DNA from: Gammaproteobacteria bacterium | GTDB lineage: Bacteria; Pseudomonadota; Gammaproteobacteria; Pseudomonadales; Pseudomonadaceae | NCBI GenBank assembly: GCA_012735335.1 | Contig: JAAYHO010000469.1 | Location: 1-7,123 of the forward strand | Length of the DNA: 7,123 bases | Reading direction: 5' to 3' | In this document: in pieces, positions 6,341 to 7,123 of the stretch | How the letters are laid out: every line of letters starts with the position of its first letter | Position numbering within the stretch: position 1 is the stretch's first letter | The notes under the pieces: generated by a model | Database searches by the model: none | What the model saw: the letters and a program-made list of their open reading frames with translations, nothing else | What the model was told of the DNA's origin: nothing | Made by a program: the position numbers and the translations under genes

Positions 6341-7123
6341 TCAATCAGCCTGACGCCGCAGGAACGCCGGGATGTCCAGATAATCCAGATCATCGGCCGG
6401 ACGACTCAGGCTGGCTGCGGCCGCCTGGGCTGCGCCGGAGTTGCGCATGACCGTCGGGCGATCCAGGTCACGGTAGTTCGGCGCACTGCCTTCCGCCTGG
6501 CGGGCAACCGGGGCTGCAGCGGCGGTATTGTCGACTACCTTGACCGGTTTCTCCACGCGGGCACCCAGACCGGTGGCAACCACGGTTACGCGCAGCTCGT
6601 CACGCAGCTCCGGGTCGATCACGGTACCTACCACCACGGTGGCAGTTTCCGAGGCAAACTCTTCCACGGTGTTACCCACTTCGGAGAACTCACCCAGGGA
6701 CAGATCCGGACCAGCGGTGATGTTGACCAGAATACCCCGGGCACCCATCAGGTTCACATCTTCCAGCAGCGGGCTGCGGATAGCCGCTTCGGCGGCTTCA
6801 CGGGCGCGGTTCGGGCCGCTGGCGTGGCCGGTACCCATCATCGCCATGCCCATTTCGCTCATGACGGTTTTCACGTCGGCGAAGTCGACGTTGATCATAC
6901 CGGGACGGATGATCAGGTCGGCGATGCCCTGTACCGCACCCAGCAGCACGTCGTTGGCCTTGCTGAAGGCCGACAGCAGGCTGGCGTCCTTGCCCAGTAC
7001 GGTCAGCAGCTTCTCGTTGGGAATGGTGATCAGCGAGTCGACGTGCTGGCTCAGCTCGCGGATGCCCTCGTCGGCAATCTGCATGCGCTTGCGGCCTTCG
7101 AAGGGGAACGGCTTGGTCACCAC
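6341..7123 (-). CDS. ftsZ: Cell division protein FtsZ, N-terminus cut by window edge
   Basis: FtsZ is the tubulin-like GTPase that polymerises into the division ring at midcell. The last 260 codons are present; compared with a Pseudomonas FtsZ of about 394 residues, roughly 134 N-terminal residues are missing, including the GGGTGTG nucleotide loop. The visible part starts at VTKPFPFEG and includes HVDSLITIPN, the T7 synergy loop NVDFAD (fragment residues 78-83, with catalytic D80 and D83), the C-terminal GTPase-activating domain (LLEDVNLMGARG, DELRVTVVATG), and a variable Ala-rich linker. It ends in the conserved peptide DYLDIPAFLRRQAD that binds FtsA, ZipA and other partners. Nothing suggests damage. 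The first visible codon is GTG inside the gene, not a start. A 6-base-pair hairpin (6330-6346) overlaps the stop codon but has no T tract, so transcription may continue into lpxC. Confidence 0.99.
   Translation of the reverse strand: MVTKPFPFEGRKRMQIADEGIRELSQHVDSLITIPNEKLLTVLGKDASLLSAFSKANDVLLGAVQGIADLIIRPGMINVDFADVKTVMSEMGMAMMGTGHASGPNRAREAAEAAIRSPLLEDVNLMGARGILVNITAGPDLSLGEFSEVGNTVEEFASETATVVVGTVIDPELRDELRVTVVATGLGARVEKPVKVVDNTAAAAPVARQAEGSAPNYRDLDRPTVMRNSGAAQAAAASLSRPADDLDYLDIPAFLRRQAD

Noticed and set aside
6330..6346. Hairpin GATTGA/TCAATC at the ftsZ stop codon as a terminator
   Set aside because: The stem is AT-rich, only 6 base pairs long, overlaps the stop codon and is not followed by a T tract.
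1..7123. A defence system, biosynthetic cluster, CRISPR array or prophage, prompted by the YcaO gene
   Set aside because: This YcaO is the S12-accessory type with no precursor peptide, dehydrogenase or transporter in the visible flank. No direct-repeat array, integrase, transposase or tRNA was found.

Overview
The window reads as chromosomal core sequence from a Pseudomonas-like gammaproteobacterium, possibly of a Halopseudomonas type. The evidence is moderately high GC, FtsZ and LpxC sequences very close to what I remember of the Pseudomonas proteins (FtsZ tail ending LDIPAFLRRQAD, LpxC of 303 residues ending RPAAAV), and a GGDP-containing, double-Cache-type chemoreceptor typical of pseudomonads. 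The genus is an inference from recalled sequences; no search was run.

Layout from left to right. A YcaO protein with an N-terminal OsmC-like domain lies on the minus strand (1-1052, C-terminus off the window). A 290-base divergent intergenic region follows, holding a small hairpin near ycaO and a palindromic dispersed-repeat-like element of about 100 bases. Next is a plus-strand methyl-accepting chemotaxis protein (1343-3271). Its stop codon directly abuts the stop codon of a convergent minus-strand DUF2889-type gene (3272-4003). A 158-base divergent spacer separates that gene from a plus-strand glutathione S-transferase-like protein with a long C-terminal extension (4162-5250). A strong hairpin with a T tract, oriented for minus-strand transcription, lies between that gene and lpxC (5316-6227, minus). 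Finally comes the 3' two-thirds of ftsZ (6341-7123, minus, N-terminus off the window).

ftsZ and lpxC are the end of the division and cell-wall (dcw) cluster: ftsZ sits upstream of lpxC, which has a plausible promoter of its own and a terminator. The other four genes are single-gene units in alternating orientation, with roles in ribosome or peptide modification, chemosensing, an unknown function, and GST-like chemistry. I see no operon linking them and no sign of a mobile element, defence locus or CRISPR array. The less ordinary points are the OsmC-YcaO fusion that retains both OsmC cysteines, the palindromic element, the zero-base convergent junction, the altered ligand motif of the chemoreceptor, and the unusual neighbour downstream of lpxC.
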